The notes below the pieces were generated by a model. The model did not search any database. It was not told the origin of the DNA and saw only the letters and a program-made list of their open reading frames with translations. Source: Psychrobacillus glaciei (GTDB taxonomy: Bacteria > Bacillota > Bacilli > Bacillales_A > Planococcaceae). Taken from it: a stretch of 64,000 nucleotides of DNA. The position numbers were made by a program, and so were the translations under genes. Shown in pieces: positions 1-8,956 of the stretch (positions are counted from its first letter, which is position 1; each line of letters begins with the position of its first letter). The stretch spans positions 1,240,001 through 1,304,000 of the forward strand of contig NZ_CP031223.1 in the NCBI RefSeq assembly GCF_008973485.1, read 5' to 3'.

Positions 1-105
1 GTTACTGCTCCTGATACTGTATTCCCGTTCTCTCAAGCAGAAACAGTTTGGTTGCCAGGAGTAAAGGATATAGTAGAAACAGCTAAAAAAGTATTAACGT
101 TTTAA
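1..105 (+). CDS. pdhB: Pyruvate dehydrogenase E1 beta subunit, C-terminal fragment
   Basis: The window opens inside this gene. The 34 visible codons end in TAA and include the stretch APDTVFPFSQAETVW, which is typical of the C-terminus of the E1 beta chain of branched alpha-keto acid and pyruvate dehydrogenases. E1 alpha2beta2 decarboxylates pyruvate with thiamine diphosphate and acetylates the lipoyl arm of E2. The E2 and E3 genes follow directly on the same strand, so this is the third-from-last gene of a pdhABCD operon. The rest lies outside the window, so length and start cannot be judged. Confidence 0.9.
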   Translation, partial: VTAPDTVFPFSQAETVWLPGVKDIVETAKKVLTF

Positions 106-138
106 TAACATAATTTTTAAATAGAAAGGGTGAATATT

Positions 139-1485
139 ATGGCATTTGAATTTCGATTACCGGATATCGGAGAAGGTATACATGAAGGCGAAATCGTTAA
201 ATGGTTTGTGAAAGCAGGAGACGAAGTAGCAGAAGATGATATTTTATGCGAAGTCCAAAACGATAAAGCAGTCGTTGAAATTCCTTCCCCTGTTAAAGGG
301 AAAGTTACGGAAGTTTTAGTAAGCGAAGGTACAGTAGCGGTAGTTGGAGACGTTCTTATACGATTAGATGCTCCTGGGTATGAAGATTTGCATTTTAAAG
401 GTCATGACAACGAAGCTGCAGCTGAAAAAACAGAAGCACAAGTGCAATCTTCAGCAGAAGCAGGACAAACGATTGATAAAGAAGCAACAAAAGCTCCAGA
501 AAAGAAAGAAGCAACGAAAGAATTGCCAAAAGAAGAAGCAAAAGGTAGCAAACGTATAATCGCTATGCCTTCTGTACGTAAATTTGCTCGTGATAACGAA
601 GTAATTATCGCAGAAGTTTCTGGTTCTGGGAAAAATGGACGTATTCTTAAAGAAGATATCGAAGCATTCTTATCAGGTGATCAAAAACTGGCTGAAGTTA
701 CAACAGAAACGCAAGGGGAAGAAACACTACAAGAAACGAAGGTAGAAGAAAAAACTTCTGCTCCGATTTCATTAGAAGGTGAATTCCCGGAAACACGCGA
801 AAAAATGTCGGGTATACGTAAAGCAATAGCAAAAGCAATGGTACATTCGAAACACACTGCTCCTCATGTGACATTAATGGACGAAGTGGATGTAACAGAA
901 CTAGTAGTTCATCGCAAAAAGTTCAAAGACATTGCCGCTGAGAAAAATATTAAGTTAACTTACTTACCATATGTAGTAAAAGCATTAGTAAGTACTTTAC
1001 GTGAATTCCCTCAATTGAACACATCATATGATGATGCAACTAGTGAAGTTATTCAAAAACATTATTTCAATATTGGAATTGCTGCGGATACAGACAAAGG
1101 TTTACTCGTTCCTGTTATTAAACATGCGGATCGTAAATCGGTATTTGCTATTTCCGATGAAATTAACACGCTTGCAGGAAAAGCTCGTGATGGAAAATTA
1201 TCACCTTCTGAGATGAAAGGTGCTTCATGTTCTATTACAAATATCGGCTCTGCGGGTGGCCAATGGTTTACTCCAGTTATTAACCATCCAGAGGTTGCTA
1301 TACTTGGAATTGGACGAATTTCAGAAAAACCTGTCATAAAAAATGGTGAAATTGTAGCAGCTCCTGTGTTAGCATTATCTTTGAGTTTTGATCATCGCAT
1401 GATCGACGGTGCGACTGCTCAACATGCGTTGAACCATATTAAACGTTTGCTAAGCAGTCCTGAATTATTATTAATGGAGGCGTAA
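139..1485 (+). CDS. pdhC: Dihydrolipoamide acetyltransferase (E2) of pyruvate dehydrogenase
   Basis: E2 core enzyme of the pyruvate dehydrogenase complex, which transfers acetyl groups from lipoate to CoA. The ATG at 139 is chosen over the GTG at 130 because GAAAGGG (124-130) lies 8 nt upstream and homologues start MAFEF. Visible parts: one lipoyl domain (residues 1-80) with lipoyl lysine K43 in NDKAVVEI; a Glu/Lys/Ala-rich linker; an E1/E3-binding domain near residues 140-180 ([10 protein letters not shown]); and a C-terminal acyltransferase domain with the catalytic motif DHRMIDG. Length is 448 residues, normal for single-lipoyl Bacillus E2. The pdhD ribosome site overlaps its last codons, so the two are one transcript. 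Confidence 0.96.
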   Translation: MAFEFRLPDIGEGIHEGEIVKWFVKAGDEVAEDDILCEVQNDKAVVEIPSPVKGKVTEVLVSEGTVAVVGDVLIRLDAPGYEDLHFKGHDNEAAAEKTEAQVQSSAEAGQTIDKEATKAPEKKEATKELPKEEAKGSKRIIAMPSVRKFARDNEVIIAEVSGSGKNGRILKEDIEAFLSGDQKLAEVTTETQGEETLQETKVEEKTSAPISLEGEFPETREKMSGIRKAIAKAMVHSKHTAPHVTLMDEVDVTELVVHRKKFKDIAAEKNIKLTYLPYVVKALVSTLREFPQLNTSYDDATSEVIQKHYFNIGIAADTDKGLLVPVIKHADRKSVFAISDEINTLAGKARDGKLSPSEMKGASCSITNIGSAGGQWFTPVINHPEVAILGIGRISEKPVIKNGEIVAAPVLALSLSFDHRMIDGATAQHALNHIKRLLSSPELLLMEA

Positions 1486-1488
1486 AAA

Positions 1489-2901
1489 ATGGTAGTAGGA
1501 GATTTCCCGATTGAAACAGATACTTTAGTAATTGGTTCAGGTCCCGGGGGATATGTAGCTGCAATTCGTGCTGCACAAACTGGACAAAAAGTAGTAATAG
1601 TAGAAAAAGAACATATTGGCGGGGTTTGTTTAAACGTTGGATGTATTCCATCAAAAGCTTTGATATCTGTTGGACATCGTTTTGAACAAGCAAAACATTC
1701 AGATGACATGGGTATTACAGCAACTGACGTGAAAATTGACTTTTCAAAAGCTCAAGCTTTCAAGGATAGCGTTGTAAAAAAATTAACGAGCGGTGTTTCT
1801 GGTTTATTAAAAGGGAACAAAATCGACGTAGCGATGGGCGAAGCTTACTTTGTTGATGCAAACACTGTCCGTGTAATGGACGACAAATCTGCACAAACCT
1901 ATACTTTCAAAAATGTGATTATTGCTACTGGATCACGTCCAGTGGAAATTCCAACTTTTAAATATACAAAACGTGTAATTAACTCAACAGGCGCTTTAAG
2001 CTTACCTGAAGTACCTGGAAAATTAGTAGTAATCGGTGGAGGTTATATTGGTACTGAACTAGGATCTGCATTTGCTAACTTAGGATCTAATGTAACGATT
2101 ATTGAAGGTGGCGATGATATTTTAGCTGGCTTCGAAAAACAAATGACAACTATCGTTAAAAAAGGCTTGAAGAAAAAAGGCGTTGAAATCGCGGTTAAAG
2201 CTTCTGCAAAGGGTGTAGAAGAAACTGAAACTGGCGTAGTAGTAACTTATGAAGTTGGCGGAGAAGAGAAAAAAGTTGAAGCTGATTATGTATTAGTTAC
2301 TGTTGGCCGTCGTCCTAACACGGATGAAATGGGTCTAGAAGAACTAGGTATTAAATTTGCAGAACGCGGATTATTAGAAGTAGATAAACAATGCCGTACA
2401 AGTATTAGTAATATTTATGCGATTGGTGATATTGTCGCTGGTCCTCAACTTGCACACAAAGCATCCTATGAAGGAAAAGTTGCTGCGGAAGCAATCGCTG
2501 GTCAATCTTCTGTTGTCGATTACTTGGCTATTCCAGCAGTATGCTTTACAGATCCAGAAATGGCTACAGTTGGATTAAATGAAGCTCAAGCTAAAGAGCA
2601 AGGATATGACGTAGTAGCTGGGAAGTTCCCATTTGGAGCAAATGGTCGTGCACTTGCACTTAATGCTACAGACGGTTTTGTAAAGCTTGTTTCTCGTAAA
2701 GAAGACGGGTTACTCCTTGGGGCACAAATCGTAGGTCAAGGTGCTTCTGATATGATTGCTGAACTTGGTTTAGCAATCGAAGCAGGTATGACTGTGGAAG
2801 ATATCGCAATGACAATTCATGCACATCCAACACTTGGAGAAATTGCAATGGAAGCTGCAGAAGTTGTTATGGGTCATCCAATCCATATCCTTTCAAAATA
2901 A
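1489..2901 (+). CDS. pdhD: Dihydrolipoamide dehydrogenase (E3)
   Basis: FAD flavoprotein that reoxidises dihydrolipoamide with NAD+; E3 of the pyruvate dehydrogenase complex and probably shared with other 2-oxoacid dehydrogenases. It shows the N-terminal FAD motif GSGPGGY (about 16-22), the redox disulfide in [13 protein letters not shown] (C47 and C52), a second dinucleotide motif GGGYIG near residue 184, and the C-terminal interface motif HAHPTLGE with the active-site His. The 470-residue length is standard. GGAGG at 1476-1480 lies 8 nt before ATG. It is the last gene of the operon and is followed by a strong hairpin terminator. Confidence 0.97.
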   Translation: MVVGDFPIETDTLVIGSGPGGYVAAIRAAQTGQKVVIVEKEHIGGVCLNVGCIPSKALISVGHRFEQAKHSDDMGITATDVKIDFSKAQAFKDSVVKKLTSGVSGLLKGNKIDVAMGEAYFVDANTVRVMDDKSAQTYTFKNVIIATGSRPVEIPTFKYTKRVINSTGALSLPEVPGKLVVIGGGYIGTELGSAFANLGSNVTIIEGGDDILAGFEKQMTTIVKKGLKKKGVEIAVKASAKGVEETETGVVVTYEVGGEEKKVEADYVLVTVGRRPNTDEMGLEELGIKFAERGLLEVDKQCRTSISNIYAIGDIVAGPQLAHKASYEGKVAAEAIAGQSSVVDYLAIPAVCFTDPEMATVGLNEAQAKEQGYDVVAGKFPFGANGRALALNATDGFVKLVSRKEDGLLLGAQIVGQGASDMIAELGLAIEAGMTVEDIAMTIHAHPTLGEIAMEAAEVVMGHPIHILSK

Positions 2902-2910
2902 AATTTTAAG

Positions 2911-2957
2911 AAAAAACTACTTGATGGATGAGTTTTTCATCGTCAAGTAGTTTTTTT
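2911..2957. terminator. Bidirectional intrinsic terminator between pdhD and tetR
   Basis: ACTACTTGA (2916-2924) pairs with TCAAGTAGT (2943-2951), flanked by an A-run on the left and seven Ts on the right, so it can work on both strands. The TGA stop codon of the minus-strand tetR gene lies in the right arm. Confidence 0.9.
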
Positions 2958-3569
2958 GTCGTCTATTTTCAATATAAAGTCTTCTTCTAAAAAAGGTGTT
3001 GTTAGTCCCGAAACTAATGAATCAATCCTATAAAGGAGAAAATTGGCCAACTTTTTAAAATCTAAATTTCTATTATACATAATAATTAATTCAATATAAC
3101 CCTTAATAAGTCCCTTTACCATAATGGTCATATCAGGGATATGTCTTTTTATCGTTATTCCATATACCCCCACGAGCAACTCTTTCAAGGTATCATTTAG
3201 TTGTTTATCCATTTGCTGCATTAAGACAAATAGCTCAGTATCTTCGGGTTTTGTTTGTTCTCTTAATAGCATTAAAATGAAATCAGAGTATTGATCTATT
3301 TCTTCAAATTGAATACATAGGAAAAGTTCTAGTTTATCTTTAGGTGAACTATCCATTTCAAAAACACTCGCAACTTTTTTAGAAACTCTATCAATAAAAA
3401 CCTCAAATATACTAAAAAGCAAACTTTCCTTTGATTTAAAATATAAATAGAAGGAGCCTTTTGAAATGCCGCAAGCTTCCGTTATTTCTTGCACGGAGGT
3501 AGATTCAAAGCCGCTTTTTGCGAAAAGCTCCACAGCTCTTTCAATTATTAATAACTTTTTAGTTGAAAT
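2943..3569 (-). CDS. TetR/AcrR family repressor, probable regulator of the adjacent RND pump
   Basis: Transcription factor with an N-terminal helix-turn-helix (ELFAKSGFESTSVQEITE, then GISKGSFYLYFKSKESL), the signature of the TetR family, and a divergent ligand-binding C-terminal half. A GTG at 3533 would cut off helix 1. The reading frame continues upstream to a stop at about 3591 without ATG, GTG or TTG. Given AAGAGGTGG at 3585-3577, the ATT at 3569 (or ATA at 3572) is the better start, giving about 208 residues beginning with STKKLLIIERAVELF. It is divergent from the RND pump and resembles the B. subtilis YerO/SwrC pair. Two matching palindromes between the genes are the likely operators. 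Confidence 0.85.
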   Translation of the reverse strand: MSTKKLLIIERAVELFAKSGFESTSVQEITEACGISKGSFYLYFKSKESLLFSIFEVFIDRVSKKVASVFEMDSSPKDKLELFLCIQFEEIDQYSDFILMLLREQTKPEDTELFVLMQQMDKQLNDTLKELLVGVYGITIKRHIPDMTIMVKGLIKGYIELIIMYNRNLDFKKLANFLLYRIDSLVSGLTTPFLEEDFILKIDDKKTT

Positions 3570-3594
3570 TATAATGCCACCTCTTTCTTATTAG

Positions 3595-3624
3595 TTGACG
3601 AATGACTGACTGGTCATTTACTAT
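3595..3624 (+). promoter_or_regulatory. RND pump promoter with operator O1 filling the spacer
   Basis: TTGACG (3595-3600) and TACTAT (3619-3624) are separated by exactly 18 bp. That spacer is the palindrome AATGACTGACTGGTCATT (3601-3618), so a bound TetR dimer would sit between the -35 and -10 boxes. Assignment as a TetR operator is inferred from position and the repeat of the same word downstream. Confidence 0.7.
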
Positions 3625-3636
3625 TATAAAGGAATG

Positions 3637-3650
3637 TGACTGACTGGTCA
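3637..3650. promoter_or_regulatory. Second TetR-type operator O2
   Basis: TGACTGACTGGTCA repeats the core of O1 exactly, centred 34 bp downstream (about three helical turns) and 24 bp before the pump start codon. It lies in the untranslated leader of the pump gene, a usual place for a second repressor site. Confidence 0.65.
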
Positions 3651-3673
3651 AAAAAACAACTTGGGGGAAAAGA

Positions 3674-6600
3674 ATGAATTCTATAATTAACTTTGTCATA
3701 AAGAATAAATTAGCAGTATGGCTTTTAACATTAATCATTACTGCTGCAGGTATTTATGCTGGAACAAATATGAAACTTGAAACAATTCCAGATATTACGA
3801 TACCTGTCATTACTGTAACGACTGTTTACCCTGGTGCAACACCAGAACAAGTTGCTAAAGAAGTATCTGAACCTTTCGAAAAATCGGTTAGTAATCTTGA
3901 GGGTGTGAAAACGGTTAGTTCTACTTCTTTTCAAAATGTATCTTCACTTCAAATTGAGTATACATATGGAGTTGATATGAAGGAAGCAGAAACCGAATTA
4001 AAAGCTGCATTAGACAATGTAAAGAAACCGGATAATGTAAAAGATCCTTCGGTTGCCCGCATTAGTTTAAATGCATTCCCAGTCATCGCTTTAAGCGTTT
4101 CCAATAGTGGAAAAGATTTGGATGCATTAACGGACGATGTAGAAAAAGTAATTGTTCCTAAACTAAATGGAATTGAAGGTGTGTCTTCAGTAGCAGTTTC
4201 AGGACAACAAGTCGAAGAAGTAAGTTTGGTATTTGACCAAACTAAATTGGCTCAATATGGATTAAATGATTCTACTGTTAAAATGATTGTGCAAGGCACA
4301 AATTTGACAATGCCTTTAGGTTTATTCCAATTTGATGATGAAGAACAGTCTGTTGTAGTAGATGGGAAAGTTACTACATTAGAAGACTTGGAAAATCTTA
4401 AAATTCCAGTAGCTGGTCCTAATGGGATGTCTTCTGTAACTTTAAAGGAAATCGCTAAAATTAATTTTGTTGGTAAAGCGGAATCTATTTCCCGTACAAA
4501 TGGGAAAGAAGCAATTGCTATTCAAATTGTAAAAGCGCAAGAAGCTAATACAGTGGAAGTAGTAAATGCTGTAAAAGATATGATTCCCGAGTTAAACAAA
4601 GATTTTGATGGTATAGACATTAAAGTAACTTTGGATCAAGGAGAGCCAATTGAAGCTTCTGTTGATACGATGATCAATAAGGCGTTATTTGGCGCACTAT
4701 TTGCAGTATTAGTCATTATGTTGTTTTTACGAAACTTTAAGTCAACCATCATTTCGATTATTTCTATTCCATTATCCATTTTAATTGCGTTTATATTATT
4801 ACACCAAATGGGTATTACGTTAAATATGATGACATTAGGTGCGATGACCGTAGCAATTGCGCGAGTAATTGATGATTCCATTGTAGTTGTGGAGAATATT
4901 TATCGTCGCATGAGTCTACCAGGTGAAAAGTTAAAAGGTAGAGATTTAATTCGCGAAGCGACAAAAGAAATGTTTGTTCCGATCATGTCATCTACTTTAG
5001 TAACGATTGCAGTATTCTTACCTTTAGGCCTTGTAAGTGGTATGGTAGGAGAGCTATTTTTACCATTTGCCTTAACAATGGTATTTGCTTTACTTGCTTC
5101 TTTGTTAGTAGCGGTAACGATTGTTCCGATGCTTGCACATACTTTATTTAGAAAAAATATGGAAAAAGGACCTGTAGTGCATAAAGAATCGCAAGGAAAA
5201 CTTGCAGCAGTTTATAAGAAAACCTTAAATGCTGCATTAAACCATAAAGCAATTACATCTATTTCAGCAGTAGTTATTTTGGGAGCAAGTTTGTTCTTAA
5301 TCCCAGTTGTAGGAGTAAGTTTCTTACCGGATGAAGAGCAAAAAATGATGTATGTAACTTACTCACCTAGCGCGGGTGAAACATCTGGAGATGTAAATGC
5401 TAGTGTGGAACAAGTTGAAAATTATTTCTTGAAGAAAGACAAAGTAGATGTAGTTCAAGTTTCAATTGGTGGAGCTAATCCAATGTCTCCAGGGGCGTCT
5501 AATAGTGCATTGATGTTCGTCACATTTGATAAGGAAACAGAGGACTTTACGAAAGTAAAAGAAGATGCGATGAAAGATATTCAGGCTTATGATGTAAAAG
5601 GGGAATGGAAATCACAAGATTTTTCTACAAGTGGTTCTAGTAACCAAGTAAGCTTCTATGTTTACGGAAACAATAAAAAAGATATTGAGCCAGTAGTAGA
5701 AAAAATCTCATCTATTTTAGCGGACAACAAAGACTTGAAAGATGTTGATACAAGCTTATCAAAATCATATAAAGAATTTACATTTGTCGTTGATAAAGAA
5801 AAATTAACACAATATGGTTTAACGACTGCACAAATTGGGATGAAGTTAAATCCGAATGTCCCACGTGAAGTGTTAACAACCATTACAAAAGATGATCAAA
5901 CTGTTGATGTTTATATTGATCAACAGAAAGAAAAAACAACATCAGTCGATGACTTATTAAAACAAACTATAACAACTCCTGTAGGGGTAGAAGTTCCTAT
6001 TTCTGAGTTAGTAACCATACAAGAAGGAAAAAGTTCAGATACGGTAAACCGCCGAGAAGGAAAAATATTTGCTAGTGTTTCTGGAACGTTAACTGCGAAG
6101 GATGTAGCGAAAACTACTAAAGATGTCCAAGCAAAAATTGATAAATTAGACGTACCTGCAGGCGTAGAAATCAATACCGCTGGAGTTACAGAAGATATTG
6201 CGCAAGCATTTACGCAATTAGGTTTAGCAATGCTTGCTGCTATTGCAATTGTGTATTTGATACTAGTTATCACTTTTGGTGGAGGACTTGCACCATTTGC
6301 TATCCTTTTCTCATTACCGTTCACGGCTATTGGGGCTCTAGTGGGATTGGCGATTGCTGGCGAAACTTTAAGTGTATCTTCTATGCTAGGTTTACTTATG
6401 CTGATCGGCATTGTTGTCACTAACGCGATTGTTTTAATCGACCGAGTAATTCATATGGAAAAAGGAGGTCATTCAACGCGTGAAGCAATTCTAGAAGCTG
6501 GAGCTACTAGACTAAGACCTATCCTTATGACCGCACTAGCTACAATAGGAGCATTAATACCGCTTGCTATTGGTGTAGAAGGAAGCGGACTTATTTCCAA

Positions 6601-6721
6601 AGGTTTAGGGGTTACTGTTATCGGTGGGTTAACAAGTTCTACATTATTAACACTAATTTTCGTGCCAATGGTATATGAATTTTTTGCAAAATTTAGAAGA
6701 AAAAAAGGTTCAAATAACTAA
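3674..6721 (+). CDS. RND family efflux transporter, SwrC/AcrB type
   Basis: Proton-driven export pump of the inner-membrane RND superfamily (1015 residues, usual size). It has the N-terminal membrane helix, a first porter region (TIPDITIPVITVTTVYPGATPEQV), a block of helices including the proton-relay pair in RVIDDSIVVVEN (TM4), a second periplasmic-type domain (about 550-830) and a second helix block. GGGGGAAA precedes the ATG. No membrane-fusion protein or outer-membrane partner is nearby, as expected for a Gram-positive SwrC-like pump. SwrC gives surfactin resistance in B. subtilis; the substrate here is unknown. The promoter carries two palindromes likely bound by the divergent TetR protein. 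Confidence 0.93.
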   Translation: MNSIINFVIKNKLAVWLLTLIITAAGIYAGTNMKLETIPDITIPVITVTTVYPGATPEQVAKEVSEPFEKSVSNLEGVKTVSSTSFQNVSSLQIEYTYGVDMKEAETELKAALDNVKKPDNVKDPSVARISLNAFPVIALSVSNSGKDLDALTDDVEKVIVPKLNGIEGVSSVAVSGQQVEEVSLVFDQTKLAQYGLNDSTVKMIVQGTNLTMPLGLFQFDDEEQSVVVDGKVTTLEDLENLKIPVAGPNGMSSVTLKEIAKINFVGKAESISRTNGKEAIAIQIVKAQEANTVEVVNAVKDMIPELNKDFDGIDIKVTLDQGEPIEASVDTMINKALFGALFAVLVIMLFLRNFKSTIISIISIPLSILIAFILLHQMGITLNMMTLGAMTVAIARVIDDSIVVVENIYRRMSLPGEKLKGRDLIREATKEMFVPIMSSTLVTIAVFLPLGLVSGMVGELFLPFALTMVFALLASLLVAVTIVPMLAHTLFRKNMEKGPVVHKESQGKLAAVYKKTLNAALNHKAITSISAVVILGASLFLIPVVGVSFLPDEEQKMMYVTYSPSAGETSGDVNASVEQVENYFLKKDKVDVVQVSIGGANPMSPGASNSALMFVTFDKETEDFTKVKEDAMKDIQAYDVKGEWKSQDFSTSGSSNQVSFYVYGNNKKDIEPVVEKISSILADNKDLKDVDTSLSKSYKEFTFVVDKEKLTQYGLTTAQIGMKLNPNVPREVLTTITKDDQTVDVYIDQQKEKTTSVDDLLKQTITTPVGVEVPISELVTIQEGKSSDTVNRREGKIFASVSGTLTAKDVAKTTKDVQAKIDKLDVPAGVEINTAGVTEDIAQAFTQLGLAMLAAIAIVYLILVITFGGGLAPFAILFSLPFTAIGALVGLAIAGETLSVSSMLGLLMLIGIVVTNAIVLIDRVIHMEKGGHSTREAILEAGATRLRPILMTALATIGALIPLAIGVEGSGLISKGLGVTVIGGLTSSTLLTLIFVPMVYEFFAKFRRKKGSNN

Positions 6722-6732
6722 ATGGACTTATA

Positions 6733-6770
6733 GGGGGTTGTGTGGATATACTCTACACAGCTCCCTTTTT
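6733..6770 (+). terminator. Intrinsic terminator after the RND pump
   Basis: GGGGGTTGTGTGGA and TCTACACAGCTCCC form an imperfect long stem with the loop TATAC, followed by TTTTT. Confidence 0.85.
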
Positions 6771-6800
6771 ATAATGGTAGAATAAGGATGGAAAGGTTTG

Positions 6801-7622
6801 GTGATTAAATTGAAATGGACAAAATGGTTCTTACTAGCAGCGTTAGTGCTTGTACTATCGGCATGTGCAGTAGACAAAGAAAAAACAAAGTCTCAAAAAG
6901 AGAGTGAACAAACGACGGAGGTAACCAAAGTAGACTCTGTCGAGAAAGAGGTTGTAGAGGAACCTATAGAAGTTGAGAAACAAGAAATTCTATATGAACT
7001 AAATCCGGCTAATTGGACTTTTAAACCTACTGGAGATGCAAATCCCAAAGCTGTGCTAATTACGATTGATGATGCACCTGATAAATATGCTGTTGAAATG
7101 GCAACGACTTTAAAAGAATTAAATGCACCTGCTATCTTTTTTGTAAATGGTCACTTTCTTGAAACAGAAAAAGGAAAAGCTAACTTAAAAGCAATTTATG
7201 ATATGGGATTTCTAATTGGAAACCATACACAAACGCATGCTAATTTAAAAAATAGTACAGAAGAACAACAACAGGAAGAAATTTTAAAAGTGAACGAAAT
7301 AGTAGAAGCAGTCACTGGAGAGAAACCAAATTTTTTCCGGGCTCCTTTTGGTGTAAATACCGATTTCAGTAGAGCGCTTGTTCAAAGGGAAGGAATGCTC
7401 CTGATGAACTGGACATACGGATATGATTGGGAAAAACAATATATGGATGCCGCTAAACTAACGGAAATTATGCTAAAGACGGAGTATTTGACAAATGGGG
7501 CAAATTTATTAATGCATGATCGTAAATGGACTTCAGAAGCGTTAAAAGATATTGTAGAAGGTTTACGAGCAAAAGGATATGATTTAATAGACCCTCATAC
7601 GATTAAAGGAATTGAAGATTAA
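6801..7622 (+). CDS. Lipoprotein polysaccharide deacetylase (NodB-like)
   Basis: Secreted, membrane-anchored carbohydrate esterase of family CE4; it probably removes acetyl groups from cell-wall glycans. It has a signal peptide ending in the lipobox LSAC, a charged Lys/Glu-rich linker (about 25-60), and a NodB fold with the metal and catalytic motif TIDDAP and the zinc-binding H-x3-H in GNHTQTH. The usual C-terminal leucine-histidine motif is seen as LLMHDRKW. About 273 residues. Start codon is not certain: TTG 6798, GTG 6801 and TTG 6810 are all in frame after AAGGATGGAAAGG; GTG is used here. It is transcribed alone after the pump terminator and has no clear terminator of its own. Confidence 0.85.
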   Translation: MIKLKWTKWFLLAALVLVLSACAVDKEKTKSQKESEQTTEVTKVDSVEKEVVEEPIEVEKQEILYELNPANWTFKPTGDANPKAVLITIDDAPDKYAVEMATTLKELNAPAIFFVNGHFLETEKGKANLKAIYDMGFLIGNHTQTHANLKNSTEEQQQEEILKVNEIVEAVTGEKPNFFRAPFGVNTDFSRALVQREGMLLMNWTYGYDWEKQYMDAAKLTEIMLKTEYLTNGANLLMHDRKWTSEALKDIVEGLRAKGYDLIDPHTIKGIED

Positions 7623-7727
7623 TACTATGTCTGTTGATTATCATGTTTTTCCCTACCAATACATTTAGGTTAATGTACGATTAGTTTTCCGTCTTACTGT
7701 AGATATAGTGGGTCTTAGTGACCGCAG

Positions 7728-7854
7728 GGATTTCCGCTCTAGGCGGACGCTTTCCGAGGGGGAGCGATGAGCCAGCACCGTCGCATGTGCGCCGTTTGTG
7801 CTGTCTAATCTGTCTCCCTGATCCCTCCGGAGTCGCCGCCTGCCGCTGCAATCC
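7728..7854 (+). repeat. Module B repeat, copy 1 (GC-rich, inverted ends)
   Basis: GC-rich 127 bp block in AT-rich DNA. It begins GGATTTCCGC and ends CGCTGCAATCC; AGGCGG near the left end can pair with CCGCCT near the right end, so the whole block can fold on itself. The same word order recurs at 8124 (inverted), 24227, 31426, 33746 and 54907. Open frames within it are by-products of base composition. The surrounding stretches 7623-7727 and 7855-8123 are AT-rich and show nothing recognisable. Confidence 0.75.
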
Positions 7855-8123
7855 AGCATATTTGCTAACTATTCAGTGTCACTATTCACTTTTTAATCTT
7901 AACTATATTATCTAAAATAAAATCCAATAAATGGTTGGACGAGTCAAATCACGGAGAGAATGCGACTACTTTCTCTTAATAAAGCCTTAACTTTGCATTA
8001 AATTATATGTCGCCATTGAAAATATTCCGTATGTTGCGCATTATTTATTTGGTGATAATATCCGGATTAGTAGAGTGGATAACCTTGCGCAATACTACTG
8101 AATAGTTAATAAGTTTCTTCTGG

Positions 8124-8312
8124 GTTGGAGCGAAAGGGCGGCGACTCCTACCGGAGGCCAACAGGATGTTGGTCACGAAGGTGTTGCCACACGATGTGGC
8201 GCTTCTAGCCTTCGACCCTCTGTGGGCAAATGAGCCTTCACAACGAACGCGTAGCGGCGGTGAAGGCTCATCGCTCACCCGGTGGAAAGCGTCCGCCCTG
8301 CAGCGGAAATCC
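8124..8312 (-). repeat. Module B repeat, copy 2 (inverted orientation)
   Basis: Reverse-oriented copy, read on the minus strand from GGATTTCCGCTGCAGGGCGG to the AGTCGCCGCC end. An internal segment of about 50 bp (8154-8207, including the words CAACAGGATGTTGG and CACACGATGTGG, each a small hairpin) matches the copy at 31510-31565 with about one difference. This is the only B copy in opposite orientation. Confidence 0.75.
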
Positions 8313-8438
8313 CAGCGGCAACTTTCTTACGACGCATTATTTCTAAAAAGCGAACTGAAACATAAAACTGTAAGCCGTCGTCTTGTTACATTAAATAGAA
8401 GAAGATGGATAATCAAAAGACTTGCAGTAATACATAAA

Positions 8439-8478
8439 AACATTTATGCGGAATGGAATATTCGCATAGATGTTTTTT
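8439..8478 (+). terminator. Intrinsic terminator-like hairpin in the lrgA leader
   Basis: AACATTTATGCG (8439-8450) pairs with CGCATAGATGTT (8463-8474) over 12 bp with one wobble, followed by six Ts. No gene ends just upstream; the next gene is lrgA, about 100 nt downstream. It may be a leader attenuator or end a small unannotated RNA. Confidence 0.6.
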
Positions 8479-8581
8479 GCAATTGTAATGGAATTATAGT
8501 TGAAATTGACGTAAGATATTGGATATTCAAATGACGTAGGAGGTTTTGGCTTTAGAAGTAGTTTCTTTTAAAGTGAGCTTA

Positions 8582-8956
8582 ATGAAAAAGTACATACGAA
8601 TTATCTTTCAGATTGTTATTTTATATTTATTTTCTCTGCTCGGATCTTTTATTGTTCACATACTGCATGTAAAATTTCCTGGAAGTATAGTAGGGTTACT
8701 ATTATTATTTTTATTATTGCATTTCAACATAATACTGGTTTCGCTGATACAAGATGGAGCAGGTTTTTTACTTAGTATATTGGCATTATTTTTCGTTCCT
8801 GCAACGGTAGGAGTTATGAATTATTCGGAACTATTATCCGTCCATGGATTTTTAGTAGTATTGGCTGTCTTATTCAGTACAATATTTGCAATTATTATTT
8901 CAGGAAGAATATGCCAATACTTAGAAAATAAAGAAGCTTCAAAGGTGGTAGAATAA
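8582..8956 (+). CDS. lrgA: LrgA/CidA family membrane protein
   Basis: Small holin-like membrane protein with about four hydrophobic helices (starting MKKYIRIIFQIVILYLFSLL), containing the LrgA/CidA pattern of a Pro-Gly turn followed by a Leu-rich helix (KFPGSIVGLLLL). It forms a pair with LrgB; related B. subtilis PftA/PftB imports pyruvate and others modulate cell lysis. ATG 8582 gives 124 residues, the family length. An AGGAGG sits 38 nt further upstream with an in-frame TTG at 8546 only 2 nt after it, so an N-terminally longer form is possible. The stop abuts lrgB directly. Confidence 0.85.
   Translation: MKKYIRIIFQIVILYLFSLLGSFIVHILHVKFPGSIVGLLLLFLLLHFNIILVSLIQDGAGFLLSILALFFVPATVGVMNYSELLSVHGFLVVLAVLFSTIFAIIISGRICQYLENKEASKVVE

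Noticed and set aside
5920-6420. 166-codon minus-strand frame inside the RND gene
   Set aside because: Antisense shadow of a clear membrane transporter; composition is the mirror of the sense codons.
2943-7622. TetR, RND pump and deacetylase as a recent mobile island
   Set aside because: No integrase, flanking repeats or clear base-composition shift; similar regulator-pump pairs are common in Bacilli.
7718-7859. Open frames on both strands in module B copy 1
   Set aside because: GC-rich palindromic DNA gives frames on both strands; no start signals.
8166-8534. Open frame of 122 codons across module B copy 2
   Set aside because: The same translated start recurs in the unrelated copy at 31211-31621 on the other strand because the repeat is shared; no ribosome site and no gene-like codon use.
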